Part shown: positions 1-11,951 of the stretch, piece by piece
Layout: the number at the start of each line of letters is the position of its first letter
How positions within the stretch are numbered: the stretch's first letter is position 1
NCBI GenBank assembly: GCA_934045905.1
Contig: OW203771.1
Span: 3,472,001-3,536,000 of the forward strand
Direction of reading: 5' to 3'
From: Leuctra nigra
Taxonomy: Eukaryota > Arthropoda > Insecta > Plecoptera > Leuctridae
Length of the DNA stretch: 64,000 nucleotides
Notes under the pieces: model-generated
Told to the model about the DNA's origin: nothing
What the model saw: only the letters and a program-made list of their open reading frames with translations
The model's database searches: none
Translations under genes and position numbers: made by a program

Positions 1-98
1 ACTCACTTGAACACAATGTTTCCATGCATTTCTTCCATAGTCACTGGCATCTTTGAATGTGAAACCATTTTCTCTGTCTGATGAATCAAACACTATAG

Positions 99-452
99 GT
101 TGCTGAGGAAGAAGATCAAGTAAATGCCAGTGAGGATAGTGATGAAGATCGCGTGATTGACATTCAAACCCACACATTTGCCTTTGACGATGTATGTAGT
201 TTTGTGACGGAGTGGCTTGCATGTGTTTTACAAAAACTATCTAGCACAAGTGAACTGAAAGCTAGTTTCCTCCACCCCCATGTACCAGCACCTTCTTACT
301 TCTACCCCACTAAACCAGACCAGCTACAAGTGCATCTCGATGAAGTTTTATCATTGGCTGACCCAACTACTGCTACCGGCCGAGCATACGTATTGTCAGC
401 TGCAGACACAAGCAATGCAACTACAGGGCTTAGAAATCATTTGCTGCAGTAA
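99..452 (+). CDS. Terminal coding exon of an unrecognised gene
   Basis: A reading frame opens just after a possible splice acceptor (...ACTATAG, AG at 97-98) and runs 117 codons to TAA at 450-452. The start of the exon is acidic (VAEEEDQVNASEDSDEDRV). A mixed segment with HVPAPSYFYPTKP follows, then an Ala/Thr-rich end finishing NHLLQ. An in-frame TAG sits directly upstream, so the frame needs the splice. Upstream exons would lie before the window. I do not recognise the protein; it could be a host gene or a transposon-encoded protein. The case for coding is the open frame, the acceptor and the non-random composition only. Confidence 0.35.
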   Translation, partial: VAEEEDQVNASEDSDEDRVIDIQTHTFAFDDVCSFVTEWLACVLQKLSSTSELKASFLHPHVPAPSYFYPTKPDQLQVHLDEVLSLADPTTATGRAYVLSAADTSNATTGLRNHLLQ

Positions 453-1542
453 GGTAAAGAACTAGAAGTCACCTAGAACCATTTTAATTCATTTTACAGG
501 AAGAAAGTATCCTATAAGTTTGTCATATTGCAGGTGAACGATGCTTCAAAACTGATGATTCTCACTAAAAATACATATAAAAAAAAAAGTTCTGGAGGGC
601 CAGTCCTGAAATTTGGCACACATAGTCATGCATATGTTTTGTAATTTAAAAAAAAAAATCAACCCCCCAAAAAAATAAGTTTTTCCCCTAGGGTCGTTTT
701 TGAAAATGTAGATGGGAAAAATCATAATTAAATACCTGTCAACAAAGTGTCAAGTTAAAATACATATTCATGTAGATCATGTTTTTACCTTTCAAATGCA
801 TTTTTTTGGAGCTCTGTAGCTCTCATACAACCCTCACAATTAATTAAAATGATAGCGACCAGCCGCGCGGGGGTGAAAAAGCCCCAAATTTCAACCCTCT
901 ATAACTTTTGAACCCTTTGAGTAAAAAAAACAAAAAAAAAATGGATTTCTTACATCACTAATCTAAACAAGTGTACCAAGTTTCATCAAAATCTGGGTCG
1001 GTCGAGGTCAAAATGTATTTTATTTGAGTGAAATTCCCTGGAATGACCCTTGTACAATTTCTGACTCCCCACTCTTTTTACCAGTGATAAGCCTGTAAAT
1101 TTACTTTTTTGTACGAATTACAGTTCAACACAAAAAAAATCTTTATTTTTACTAATTTACACTCCCCCAAATAATAAACGGTACTCGAAAGAAAATGAAT
1201 TGGCAGATTAAGGTTTGATGGCATCATCCCATGAAGTCAGTGCTAACGCATTATCTCACTCTTTTAGGTGAGCTCTGATTTCATTGATAATAACAAGGAT
1301 TGATTGTCAAGGAACCGGCCCAGCAGCCAATACGTTTTGTACCAAGTACCGTTTATTATTTGGGGGAGTGAACCTATTCTTTTACTTGTTTTGTTTGCCA
1401 TAATATGTATCATAGGAAAAGCCATAGGAATACCTCAAATTTATCTCCAAAACTAGACACCAGAATTATTTTCTTTTCGATGGATTGAGGTACCTCCACA
1501 AAGCGTGATGAATATTTGAGCCATGCATGTTTGTGTCATCAG
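453..1542. other. Non-coding, AT-rich interval with a MITE
   Basis: No credible coding frame. It holds A-rich runs near 640-680 and 920-950, and phrases such as CAAGTTTCATCAAAATCTGGGT that resemble the conserved core of transposons elsewhere in the window. A palindromic MITE at 1160-1370 is listed separately. The 3' part should be an intron of the SAR1 gene. Confidence 0.5.
1160..1370. mobile_element. MITE, copy 1 (TIR CACTCCCCCAAATAATAAACGG)
   Basis: Terminal inverted repeats of about 25 bp: CACTCCCCCAAATAATAAAC at the left and GTTTATTATTTGGGGGAGTG at the right. Internal sequence (TTTGATGGCATCATCCCATG, ATTGATAATAACAAG, GATTGATTGTCAAGGAACC) recurs in inverse orientation in the element at 6481-6720, so the two are one family with diverged tips. 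No coding capacity. Confidence 0.75.
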
Positions 1543-1778
1543 CGCGTCGCGTGTGGAAGGACTACTTCCCGGCGGTGGACTCGATCGTGTTCCTGATCGA
1601 CGCGTTCGACCGCTCCCGCTTCCCCGAGAGCAAGGTGGAGCTGGACTCTCTGCTGACGGACGAGCAGCTGAGCAACTGTCCGGTGCTCGTGCTCGGCAAC
1701 AAGATCGACCGGCCCGGCGCCGCCAGCGAGGACGAGCTCAGGAACTACTTCGCGCTCTACGGACAGACCACCGGCAAG
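1543..1778 (+). CDS. Sar1: SAR1 small GTPase, internal coding exon
   Basis: This exon encodes the middle of SAR1, the COPII-coat GTPase that starts vesicle budding at the endoplasmic reticulum. It reads [20 protein letters not shown], then the G4 nucleotide-binding motif NKID, and ends LYGQTTGK. The acceptor AG is at 1541-1542 and the donor GT at 1779-1780. The first codon is split (phase 1) and the exon ends on a codon boundary, matching the exon at 4582. Exons with the N-terminal helix and P-loop lie before the window. The GC-rich, codon-biased exon stands out from AT-rich flanks, as expected for a highly expressed housekeeping gene. Confidence 0.93.
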
Positions 1779-1912
1779 GTACCGTCTCCGCGCTGTGTGC
1801 ATGAGCTATGTTGGCATTTGGACCGGTCGAATGACATTCAGTCAATTTACACTTAATTTGGGTTGCACCAAGCCAAGACTTTCAGGGCAGGCCTGCCCAA
1901 CCCTGCCAATTA

Positions 1913-4232
1913 ATATTCTACGCGTATAATATTAATTTTCTACATACACGTAGAGTAACACGTAGAATATGTAGAATATGTAGAATATTATTGTAGAATA
2001 TTTTTTTTAAGTGCCAGTGGATTGACAGTGGTAAAATTTGGAAAAGTTAGCATAAACCAAAATATATTATTTTACTTTATTAGTTGCCCTATTTTCAACT
2101 TATCTTTAGAGCGGTCGAGTTCAAATCTTTTCTATTTATTCTACTCATATTCTATCTTGTATGAGACGGCCACAACCTTAATTTTGGCAAATTAGAGAGC
2201 AATCCTACCTCGTAATTTTAATAAGCCCATTCATAGCACACTTCCCCTATATCTACCACGAAGATTTGAATATATTGCAGGAAAAGCCATTAGCAAGATT
2301 GTAAAAAATTGAAATTAAAAAAACATTTCAAAATAATTTCTAATTGAAGAAAACCATGTAGAATCGAATGTAATTTCTACTTGTGTGCATACTGCATATT
2401 CTTCATGTTTGGATAATTGAATCTAGATTACAGCATCCAGCATTACAGCTAGCAACTACCAAAGTCCGAATGAGATGATTGAGTATCACTTTGAGTTTTT
2501 ATGTTAAGGTAGTACCTTCATTATACATATACAAAAAAATAAAAATCTTGAAATTACAAGTTCAGAAAACGTTTTCCTACATTTCAACTATATTTAAGTA
2601 AATGAATCATAAAATGTCATTTAACTTGCAACCCCTGTCGTATAGCGAGGTTTCAATTTATTGCCTTCCGAGAATGAACAAAACTGTAACACAGGAGGTA
2701 TAGGGAAATCATTTAGTTTTTGGTTGATAACTTTTATAATAGCACACGTTGGTATTGTTTTCAATTTTTTTCCTTATGGAATGTCCAACTATCTATCTAG
2801 AAATCAGTTTTTTGAAAAAACGTTGAACCTCAGTAAAATTACTAGGAAAACGCTCTGTGTAACGCGTTGATGAGCGAGCACGGACACGCGCAACACCTCG
2901 AACCGAAATTATGTCTATCGAAAATATCATTAAAAGCCAATAATTCTTGAAATTCGTCAGACTTGTAGGTATAAAAATCTCCAAATATTCCTGAAGTATT
3001 AGTCCCAATAGCTATGCAAAGTTTTAAGTTGATCGATTGAACCTTTTCGATTAAAACGTTCCTTGTTAATATTCAAAAATCATAGGATCTATTTAAAAAA
3101 AATATACCTGGGACCACTCATATGATAAAAGTGTGTGTACTTACACAATATTAGACGATCTGTTGAACGGTCACATCAGTTTCATACGTTTGAAAGTTGC
3201 TCTAACTACCTTGGAACTATAAAGAGTCGAAGTAGCCGTGATCAACATTTTTGAGTTATTTGACAGCCAACACGCAAAATGTCCGTAAAATGTCAAAAAC
3301 GTTTGGATTTAAACACAGATAAGTCTGAAAATTGTCAAAAATACAGATAATGTTGGTACCAATGACCACGCGAAGTTTTAAGTTGATCGCTCAATTGGTT
3401 CTAGTTTAAATGTCAAAAATCATATGAAAGATTTGTTTAAATTTTAACCAATGGGAGGATTTGGCTGAAACTTTGTATGATTGGGTACAATGTTGGTTGC
3501 AATGACTTTGCTAAATTTCAAATTGATCGAAGCAACCAATCGAAAGATAATTTTTGTAAAACTTGAACCAATCACAGGAGCCCGTCCAAAAACGATCCCA
3601 GGGACCGCATAGATTACGTTAGCATATGTGCAAAGTTTCAGATCGATTGAATGTGCTGTTTAACCTGGGCTGTGCGGACAAAAAAAAACAAAAAAACACA
3701 CAGAGAAAGTGCCATAAGAGTACCGTGGTGACGCTCGCTACGCTCGCTCAAAAAACACGAAAATAGCATGAAAATCATCATGATTTTAATGGCCCCCATA
3801 AGACTACATGTTAAAAATAGGAATTTATAACTACAATATCTCAAAATCTAGACACGAGAAGTTGTTCATATTTCACAATATCGTGTAAATAGTGATTATC
3901 GATACCTCTGCCAAAAATAGGCTTATTTGGAAGATATGAGATATCAGTGCTACCTGTGCTACCTTAATATTAAATTTAGAAGAAAGAAATTGTAGTTGGT
4001 CCTCTCGTATCAACAATTTGGTAGAGTTGTTCATGTACTAGGTACTCATAGTAAAGTAAAATGCTGTTATATTGAAAACAAATCAATAGAATGATCATTA
4101 TAATCCAAATCAATGTTTTTCTTAAAAATAATATTCTACGTGTAGAATATTTCATCTACATCAATATTCTACATTACATATTCTACGGTAGAATATACGC
4201 GTAGAATACCCATTTTCTACGCGGAATATTCT
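1913..4232. mobile_element. TIR-like element with GTAGAATA-rich ends
   Basis: The left end has TATTCTACGCGTATA (1914-1928) and the right end its exact reverse complement TATACGCGTAGAATA (4194-4208). Both ends carry clusters of the short motif GTAGAATA/TATTCTAC (about 1913-2008 and 4131-4232). No transposase is seen. The interior holds a Helitron-like insertion, so this element looks the older. Exact termini and target duplication could not be fixed. Confidence 0.45.
2842..3750 (-). mobile_element. Helitron/Helentron-like non-autonomous element (copy 1)
   Basis: One end is CTAGGAAAACGCTCTGTGTA, then ACGCGTTGATGAGCGAGCAC. The other end is GACGCTCGCTACGCTCGCTC followed by A. Read with CTAG as the 3' end, the element finishes with a small AACGC...GCGTT stem, then TTTTCCTAG and a host T. 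Its 5' tip TTGAGCGAGC has an inverted partner GCTCGCTCATCAA just inside the 3' hairpin. The interior carries repeats of a GCAAAGTTTTAAGTTGATCG-type phrase and an A-rich AAAAAACAAAAA tract. No Rep/Helicase gene. Confidence 0.6.
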
Positions 4233-4581
4233 ACTGACCTAACCCTGAATAAAGGTAATAATTTAATAAGTAGTTCATTTATTAATGCAGTATAATGCAA
4301 ATATTTCCATTATTTTGTGTTTCAAGTAAAATGATAAGATTACAGAGCTCACGTAGATGAAAAGGTAACCAGTTTCGCCTCGAGTCAAACTCGCCTCGGG
4401 TTGAAACCCTGGGATGGACTAGGGTTTTAGTTTCTGCGGGCTGGACCCGGGGCGATCAGGTGTAAACACGTTTTATTTCTTGACTCGGGTCGGACTGAGG
4501 TTTCAACCCGGGGCAATAGTGTAGTGTGAAAGCAGCTTTTGTGTGTCGAGAGTGTGTGTTAATGCGTTGCGTTGTTCCCAG

Positions 4582-4698
4582 GGCAAGGTGTCCCGGTCCG
4601 AGCTGCCCGGCCGCCCGCTGGAACTCTTCATGTGCTCGGTGCTGAAGCGACAGGGCTACGGCGAGGGCTTCCGATGGCTGGCGCAGTACATCGACTGA
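4582..4698 (+). CDS. Sar1: SAR1 small GTPase, last coding exon
   Basis: Encodes the 38 C-terminal residues, starting [20 protein letters not shown] and ending with the family's invariant finish [10 protein letters not shown], followed by TGA at 4696-4698. The acceptor AG is at 4580-4581 (TTGTTCCCAG). The join to the exon ending at 1778 is in phase 0 and gives [12 protein letters not shown] with no gap. C-terminal length matches metazoan SAR1. Confidence 0.94.
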   Translation, partial: GKVSRSELPGRPLELFMCSVLKRQGYGEGFRWLAQYID

Positions 4699-4781
4699 TA
4701 GCCCTCTCGCTCCGCCCGGCTCCGTCGTCGCAACTCAACAAGGAAGCTCACTCTCCCCACTGCTATACACTGTGTAGTCTC

Positions 4782-4787
4782 AATAAA
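4782..4787 (+). terminator. Polyadenylation signal of SAR1
   Basis: AATAAA lies 84 bp after the SAR1 stop codon and is the first such hexamer downstream. A GC-richer stretch follows. Confidence 0.6.
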
Positions 4788-4799
4788 CTGTCCCACGTG

Positions 4800-7150
4800 A
4801 ACTGAAACCGCTTCCGGGCGACGGAGTCGAGTTACGTCGAGAGTTGTGTGGTTTTATACGTCGCGGCGGCGGTGATTTGGAACGGTTTGCTCAAAGACGG
4901 GGAACCGGCAACTCGAGGGGATGGTTCTCCCTCTGAACCGCGTATTTCGGGATTGTGGCCACATCATCGAATATAAACAATATAATGGTGAAGCGGCAAG
5001 TTGTAGACACTCTTCAAAAGGCGAAGACTACTTCATTGAAAACATTTTATCAGGTGATTTGAATTTCAGTGAAATGTGCATCTTTTATGCAACCTGTCTA
5101 GATTAATTGTTTTAAATAGTAGGCAATCTTTTCAAATAGTTTCTACAACTTTGTCGCCACAATCTCGAAAATGGTGATCGTAGTAACTTAGAAAAGTCGA
5201 TAGCAGAAACAGCACTTGCGTGAATATTCATCATAACTAAATACCATCCCCATTTGCCTACAGTTGCCGGTTTTCTAATGCTAAAATCGCAAAAAAAAAG
5301 GTTGGAAATGATCACATCTCGATTATCAGACTTCGTAGTTAGGTTCCAAATCATTGTCAATGCATTCTTTTCATCATCTGTTATGATGCGAGCGGTGACC
5401 TTAGAAGCGACATCGAGCGCGAGGCGTGGACCCAACTAATAACGGTCCGCACCAGCTACCTACCACGCCAGCTGGACTGATCTAAACACCGTTAGGAATG
5501 ATCCAGATCGAAAGACCATGATTTTTTGTTACATTTCCAACTGATTTGCTCGTTGACATATTTATTTCGAATTTGGTGCCGTGTTTTTAGTAAATAATTA
5601 GTATAAACAAAATGTTGTAGTAACTTCCTTTGTAGTTGCCAATACGGGTTCTAAATGCCTAAAATATTGTATCAAATTGATATGTTCATAGGCATGACAA
5701 AAATTATTTCTTGTTCAAATTCTTTTGTGTGCAGTCTTGTTATATTTGGAAATGGAACAGATAATTATATACTTTAGATGTATGTTATTTCCAATGGTCT
5801 GTATAACGATATTTATTTGGAATTCCATTAATGAGATGGCTTGAACAATATTTTTAATTAGGTCGAAATGAACGAATTGATTGGCCAGGACAAATGGCCG
5901 CGTTCCATCGCGATGCAGATTCACCGTCACCAATTCCCCGGTCGAATTGCGTCCCGATGGCTCTGGCAGATTTGTCCGATTAATTTAACTAGGTGAAAAC
6001 AATTGAATTGCAGTCGTGCCAGTAACCCGTTGTCTAAGAGATCATTTACTTTTCGCTTTCAACGTAGCTTTGTCCCATTTTTTAAATATCCCTGTTCGGA
6101 ATTTTACTTGTAAAATGTCATATCGGTTACGGCTTACGCTGTATAGGAATAATTTCAGGAGGGACTAAAATTCAACAAGATTAAAATAAACTGTTTTCTT
6201 TATAAAATATGTACAGATTTTGTTACCCGTTGATTTTCCATCACCAAATAAACACCTGTCCCGACATTGCAGTTTCGAGACGACATTTTATGATGAACTT
6301 GACTACAAAATAGAATACTACGTTGTTGAGCCAGGCTTCAATGGATGACCTTGGCCTAGATTGTACCCAGCTCGAAGGAATGCACCTTGATGATTATGAA
6401 AATAAGTAACCGACAGACACCAGACAATATCCAATTTGTGATCGAAAGAAAATATCAAGTCAAATTACAGAGATTTAGGTACACTCAATTCAAACCAATA
6501 AAATTTGGTACTCAAAAAGAAAAGGATTGGCTGCTGGTAAGGTTCCTTGACAATCAATTCTTGTTATTATCAATGAAATATGAGCTCACCTACTAGAGGT
6601 AGATGATGCGTTAGGTTAGCCGTTAACACAGCCCTCATGGGATGATGCCATCAAACATTAATCAGCCAATCCTTTTCTTTTCAAGTACCAATTTTTATTG
6701 GTTTGAGTGTAGGTACATACAATTTCAAGTAAATAAGAAATTCTACACTTTGTGTTCATAAATAGCATTTGGGGAAAATGTTTGTAGAAAATCAGATTTC
6801 TATATTTTCATTGAAGCTTTCAGAAATCAGATTTAATCAGATTTCTATGTTGGATTGAAATTTCACATGCTATCACTTTTTGTTTGGTCCAAATATAAAG
6901 ATCCAAAGTCTCCTTTTTAATTATGGCACTAGTCGGTACTTTTGAATTGTAAACATCAATTGAGTTGAGGAATGTGATATTTACATACTTTCTTTTAAAG
7001 TTTAAATCCTACTCTTCGTTCTAGAACTATCACGTGTTTGAATACTGTCTTTTCTTTCTTCTTGATGCGGTTGGTTCATTTTTACTCGATGTCCGTTTAC
7101 AGCTTACTCCTGACTTTAAATAACTGAAACCGATAATCAATAAACAATAT
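4800..7150. other. Intergenic region between SAR1 and HIBCH
   Basis: The two genes converge here. Short open frames (for example on the minus strand at 5112-5435) match no family I know and have no flanking splice logic. The only structured feature I can support is the MITE at 6481-6720. The rest is unassigned AT-rich sequence. Confidence 0.5.
6481..6720. mobile_element. MITE, copy 2 (inverse orientation to 1160-1370)
   Basis: Terminal inverted repeats ACACTCAATTCAAACCAATA and TATTGGTTTGAGTGT extend through an AATTTGGTACT-type segment. The interior shares TTGACAATCAATTC, CTTGTTATTATCAATGAAAT, CCCATGGG-like GGGATGATGCCATCAAAC and GGCTGATT stretches with the element at 1160-1370, reversed. Non-coding. 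Confidence 0.7.
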
Positions 7151-7162
7151 AAAAATCAATGC

Positions 7163-7168
7163 TTTATT
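7163..7168 (-). terminator. Candidate polyadenylation signal of HIBCH
   Basis: TTTATT on the plus strand is AATAAA on the minus strand, about 185 bp beyond the HIBCH stop codon. Confidence 0.45.
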
Positions 7169-7350
7169 TAGTTTCCTAATTGCTATAAAAAGTTAGTTAA
7201 TATTAGTTAACAAAGTAACATTCATACATGATTAACTGCTGGGTATTGTAGCAAATATTTTGAAGCATCTTCAAATTAATTCAAATTAATCGAGATAAGT
7301 CGATGAGTCATTGAATTAATTAGAAAACTTCCTGCATGAAAGAGATGTTT

Positions 7351-9562
7351 CTAGACCTGTAGTTCTTCTTCTTCCGGGAGCTCTCTGAAGAAGCTGTCGA
7401 CGTATTCGTCGCTGACTTCTTCCAAGGTCGCGGGCTTCCACTTGGGTTTCAAGTCTTTGTCCACCAGAAGAGCGCGCACTCCTGGAATAATAAGAGCAAT
7501 GAGCTGCAAGCTCGACAGGAAGAGCAAACGGAGGACAAGGAAACAGTTGTCTGGTCTCGCTAAGAAGTATCACTTAATATAATATAAAACAAACAAATTC
7601 TGTTTTTTTGTGGCTTGTCGAACCTGAAATCTTTTAAAAATGAATGAATGAATTTTTGTCTGTTTCTCACTAGTAGTTGCAGACAAGATTACCAGTAAAT
7701 GACATAGGCCCTATTCTAACTTATAGAATCACAATTCTGCTAGAATTTAAATATCTATAGCTGTACCTAAGTATATCAAATCAAATTCCATCATAAAGAA
7801 TTTAAAAGTTCTAGAATATGCAAATGGTTGCATTTTACCAACACCCACAGCGATTATTAAATTTTCTTTCATTAGTTACGTTAGTTAGGTACTAACTTTA
7901 CAGAAGAGATTAGGTAAGAAAAGAGAAATGTTATTTCAAAATTCTGACTTTCAATGGCAAATCTTGCATGTAAATGTTAGATTTCAAAGAAAAGATTCCT
8001 CAGCAATCAGCATGGATGAAATGAAACCAAGAATAATAATTGTTCAATACGATCATAAACCAGTTTACTATTTTTAAATAGTTGATCCTATTATTTCTAA
8101 GAGAAATATTTTAGTAAACTAAACTTAACTCCGCAGTGAAATATCTCGAAGACAATTTATTTTGAGTTTTGTCTTCCCACAAATAGAACTTTTCAAAATC
8201 AATGAATAACAACGATTTTTATCATTTATATCACATTAACAATTTGAGGTCACATCAGAGGTCGTAACCTCATCCCGAACTCCAGCTTATATGCTTGAAT
8301 TGTGCATTATTCAATGATTATTTGCAGAATATCAAACGCAGAAATTGGGCCATAAGAATTGTAACCTATTTGATGTATAGGAAATTATTTATAGTTTAAA
8401 ATGCATTATTTCCTCATCCTACTTGCTCTGTCTATTTAAGTCACTAAAAAGGGATTGTAAATTACCTTCATAGAAGTCGCAAGCTTGCAGTGTGTGTCGC
8501 GCTAGCCGGTATTCCATCTGCAAACATTCTTGCAGATCCTTGGTCACCCCCAACTCCAGTTCCTTCATGGAAACCTTCATCGACGTCGGCGACATCTTCT
8601 TCAACGTCTCCAGAGTCTTCCCCGCCCATTCCGTTCCGTCTTTCTCTAATCTCTGGAAGATTCCCTCGACGGTGGGCGCCGAGAAACACTGCTCGATCTG
8701 CTTCATGTACGGACACAGACTGAATTCAACGTCCGGGGCTTTGCAGAACTTGTTTAGAGTTGTTTCCGGTGGGTCATTGCACTCAATCAGCATCTTCTCC
8801 AGTTCAGCCATGTCCGAACTATTGCAGTAATGCGTCGCGATGCCCGCCTTCAAGACGTCAGCGCCTTTCAATCGATATCCCGTCAAAGCCAAGTAGAGTC
8901 CTAGTTTACCTCCCAATCTCGGTAAGAAGTAGCTCCCTCCCACGTCGGGAAACAGTCCGATCGCCGTCTCGGGCATCGCAAATAAAGTTTTCTCAGTGGC
9001 AATTCGATACTGGCCGTGCACCGAAACACCTACTCCGCCTCCCATCGTTATTCCATCCATCAGTGCGATGTAAGGAATGTGGTACGTTCCGATAAGACTA
9101 TTTAACGAATATTCTTCCCTGAAAAAGACTTTTCCAAATGGATCGCCACCTGCTGTGACTGCTCTTACATCACCGCCGGCACAAAACGCTTTCTCTCCCG
9201 CTCCTTTGATGATTACGAGCGACTTCTCCTTCTCCCATTGCTGAAGAATCGTTCTGAGTTTAGTCACCATCGACATATTGAGTGCGTTCAAAGCTTTCGG
9301 CCGATTCATTGTGACAATACCCTTGTTGTTGATTGACTCGGAGAGAATGTCATCTTCGGAATTTGATGCCATGGTGCGGTTTAGAGCAAACACCATGCGT
9401 TTTGAAACACTTGCCGACTGCCGGAGAAGTGAGGTTAGATGCATTTGGCACGGGAACAACTGTGGGATAAAAATACATCATTAGAACTGTAAAAAATACA
9501 CGCAGGAATATTTCAGGGGTTTCATATGACGAAAATAAAGATTTTAGATGTTGTCTTACCAT
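7351..9562 (-). CDS. HIBCH: 3-hydroxyisobutyryl-CoA hydrolase, mitochondrial (HIBCH)
   Basis: The enzyme hydrolyses 3-hydroxyisobutyryl-CoA to 3-hydroxyisobutyrate in mitochondrial valine breakdown. Coding exons on the minus strand are 9562-9560, 9459-8466 and 7481-7351: 1128 nt, 375 residues, close to the usual ~385. The N-terminus ([20 protein letters not shown]...) is basic and Ser-rich without acidic residues, as in a mitochondrial presequence. The crotonase fold follows: [20 protein letters not shown] (oxyanion hole), [16 protein letters not shown], and [20 protein letters not shown] with the catalytic acidic residues. Then come MSPTSMK and the C-terminal [20 protein letters not shown]. 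Donors and acceptors: ATG|GTAAGA; CCCACAG|TTG; GAAG|GTAATT; ATTCCAG|GAG. Phases are consistent. The first exon contributes only the ATG. Not a general enoyl-CoA hydratase, because the extended C-terminal VDKD...PKWKP block is HIBCH-specific. Confidence 0.93.
7482..8465 (-). other. HIBCH intron 2
   Basis: AT-rich intron of 984 bp with GT at the 8465 side and AG at the 7482 side. No repeats or other structure recognised. Confidence 0.85.
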
Positions 9563-9972
9563 TTTGACGGGGAATCTAAAGGATCTAATAAAAAATTTAT
9601 AGGAATGTCACTCAGAGAAAAAACGCGTGACTTCTGCTAATCAATTACTGTCAAAAATAATAATAATTAAATTGTCTTCTTACCAATAAAATACTATCGT
9701 TTAAGTTATAATATTTCAACATACAATTTTAAACACGTATTTAATTTATCAAAATTATAACACTTAAAAACGGAATTATTAACTGAAATTGATACTGACC
9801 CTGACTCACATAGTAGTTAGTGGCACGAAAACCTGCGTTATTCAAATTCAAATATGCAAATGGGTGGAATACATTGATATTCAACAGTTGCAAAAATAAT
9901 AACTAGTGTCACTTCGAATTTTGTATGTGCGAATATAATGCATGGGAAACGTTTACAAATTGAGTATGTTCA

Positions 9973-10457
9973 GCCTGATGCACAATTGAATTAAGGTTTA
10001 TGGTTTAGTGTTTAGTGTTTAGTGTTTAGTGTTTAAGAGAAATGAAAGGTGCTGTTATAACGTTACCATGCACAACTGTCATAAGCGTTTTAAGGTTTAG
10101 TGTTTAAGGTTTAAGCTGAAAAAAGAAATCAACAAAATCCATTTCTTATTGCAAAACACTATTTCACCTTATGACGAACCAATCAGAAGAGAGCAGAGTA
10201 AATGTCAATGTCAAATTCGTACGGGAAAATGAAAAGTCGTCTGAATTAATGTCATTGGAAGCATTTTAATTTGATATGTGTGCCTAGTCTTGCTCATATA
10301 TTTGTTTCCATATCATTTTTCGATTAATTATTTAATTTTATCACGTGGTGAAATAACCTCGTGAAATAAGCAATTGTGCACTGGACTCTGTTATAACATC
10401 TTAAACACTAATCACTAAACATTAAACCATAAACCTTAATTCAATTGTGCATCAGGC
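9973..10457. mobile_element. MITE with TIR GCCTGATGCACAATTGAATT
   Basis: The left tip GCCTGATGCACAATTGAATT, continuing AAGGTTTATGG, is matched inverted at the right tip (ends 10457), giving an inverted repeat of about 30 bp. Just inside the left end is a heptamer array (TTTAGTG) of about five copies at roughly 10004-10037, and AAACACTAATCACTAAACATT sits at the right. The tip resembles that of the MITE at 42567-42756 (CCGATGCACAATTGA). Non-coding. Confidence 0.75.
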
Positions 10458-10802
10458 CATCCGCAAGCAACATTATGCTTTGAGGTTTGATGATGAAATA
10501 AGCGAAAGAAAAAAATATAAATCCAAATTTGTACTTTTATACTTATGGCGCTTGAACATTCAACAAATTATGTAATTTATCTACCAAATGAATGTATACA
10601 AAATTAATAAAGGTTGTAACCAATATTTAGTTCAATACCAGTGCAAAAATTAAATATGACCAGATTATTTTGAAGATAATATTTTAAAATGCGGCAATTT
10701 CTAAAGTGACCTATGTTTAGGTTTACCAAAACGAGATTGTCAGCTGATCTTGGCAAATTTAACATTCATTTTGAATGATAAAGACAAGAAGAAAAACATT
10801 TT

Positions 10803-11951
10803 TGAGCGAGCGAAGCGAGCGACTCCATTTGGCTCTTTTAGCACGGACCTCTGTTTTTTTTTTTGTTTTTTTTTTGTTTTTGTTTTTGTATGCTAAAGGA
10901 AGCAATAGAAGTCGCACCGTTTCACCGATCGACCTGAAATTTTGCACACATGTAAAGACAACCTTCTCTGTTTGCAGACCCAATTTTTTTTTGAAATCCA
11001 TCCATTGGTTCATTGTTAAAATAAGTATCTCCTGATAGCCTAAAAAATGAAAATGGTCTTCGAGAAATGTGATCAAACTCATATTTAGCATGGTCAGTAA
11101 GACCAACAATGTCACTTATTTTACCAATTTTCAGCCGAATCTGTCAAGAAAGTATGCACTTATTGACATTTTTAATAGCTGTCAGAAATGAAACATTGAA
11201 AATGAATGTCTTTCCAATGCAACTGAATCTGATTTGCTTTAGGTACAAGAGTGTTTTGATGGTATGTACACTTTTTTAGTGAAAAGCAGATATTTTTATG
11301 TGTATTGAGTTGATCAAATTTGAATAATTCAATTTGGATCATAGTTTCCAACAAATCATTTCGAGTTTTTAAGGACCTTGATTGTCTTTTCGTCAATTCG
11401 TAGTTCTGATGGCCGTGCCTCCCGTGTTTCTACTTGGCTGATTTTGCATCCAGGAGGGATTAGAAACATAAGCTCACATTTCAATAATATCATTGGGTGG
11501 CGTTTGTTCTCTTCTAGCGTTCACACGTCATTCCAAATCTCTCCTACATTGTGCTTATTTTCGTTGATAATTTTGGCAATTTGGTGTACTTTGTGAAGGT
11601 ATTAGTAAAATTGAATCGCTTTTAAAGCATAGATATTAGGTATCTACAGTTTTTGTCCAGGGGATTGATTATTTCAAATTATTTTCTTCTTGGAAACGTT
11701 GGATTTATTCCGTTTCTGAGCTTCTGTCTAGCCTGACATTTCCTTGAAGGTTAGGTATATCTCGGGTAATATTACACATTAATGGTGGTCATACAATGAC
11801 ACATTGTTTTATATTGATTCAGTGGATCGTAGTTTGCTTTCAGTTTGACTTAAAATAATGTTTTCTGTGTGTTAACGAACGCATATTCGGTTAATGTTTG
11901 CGCACGTGTCGTGCTCGCTCATTCAACGCGTTACACAGAGCGTTTTCCTAG
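10803..11951 (+). mobile_element. Helitron/Helentron-like element (copy 2)
   Basis: Inverse of copy 1. It starts TGAGCGAGCGAAGCGAGCGA after a host T and ends GTTACACAGAGCGTTTTCCT then AG, followed by T. The internal phrase TTTCACCGATCGACCTGAAATT is near the 5' end, followed by an A/T tract of T8GT8G type. The segment at 11690-11760 (GGAAACGTTGGATTTATTCC) recurs inverted at about 34780-34850, in copy 6. Confidence 0.6.

Larger units (their letters stand above)
1779..4581 (+). other. SAR1 intron (about 2.8 kb) built of transposons
   Basis: GT-AG intron between the two SAR1 exons. It contains a 2.3-kb repeat unit bounded by GTAGAATA-rich ends (1913-4232) and, inside that, a Helitron-like copy (2842-3750). 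Near the 3' end (4370-4520) is a GC-richer stretch with CGGGTCGGACTGAGG and GAGTCAAACTCGCC phrases of unknown meaning. Confidence 0.8.

Noticed and set aside
8490..9095. Open frames of 77-112 codons on the plus strand
   Set aside because: Antisense to the HIBCH exon, which carries all family motifs.
10001..10037. TTTAGTG heptamers as an interstitial telomere repeat
   Set aside because: Only about five imperfect units, inside a MITE; arthropod telomeres are usually TTAGG, so no support.
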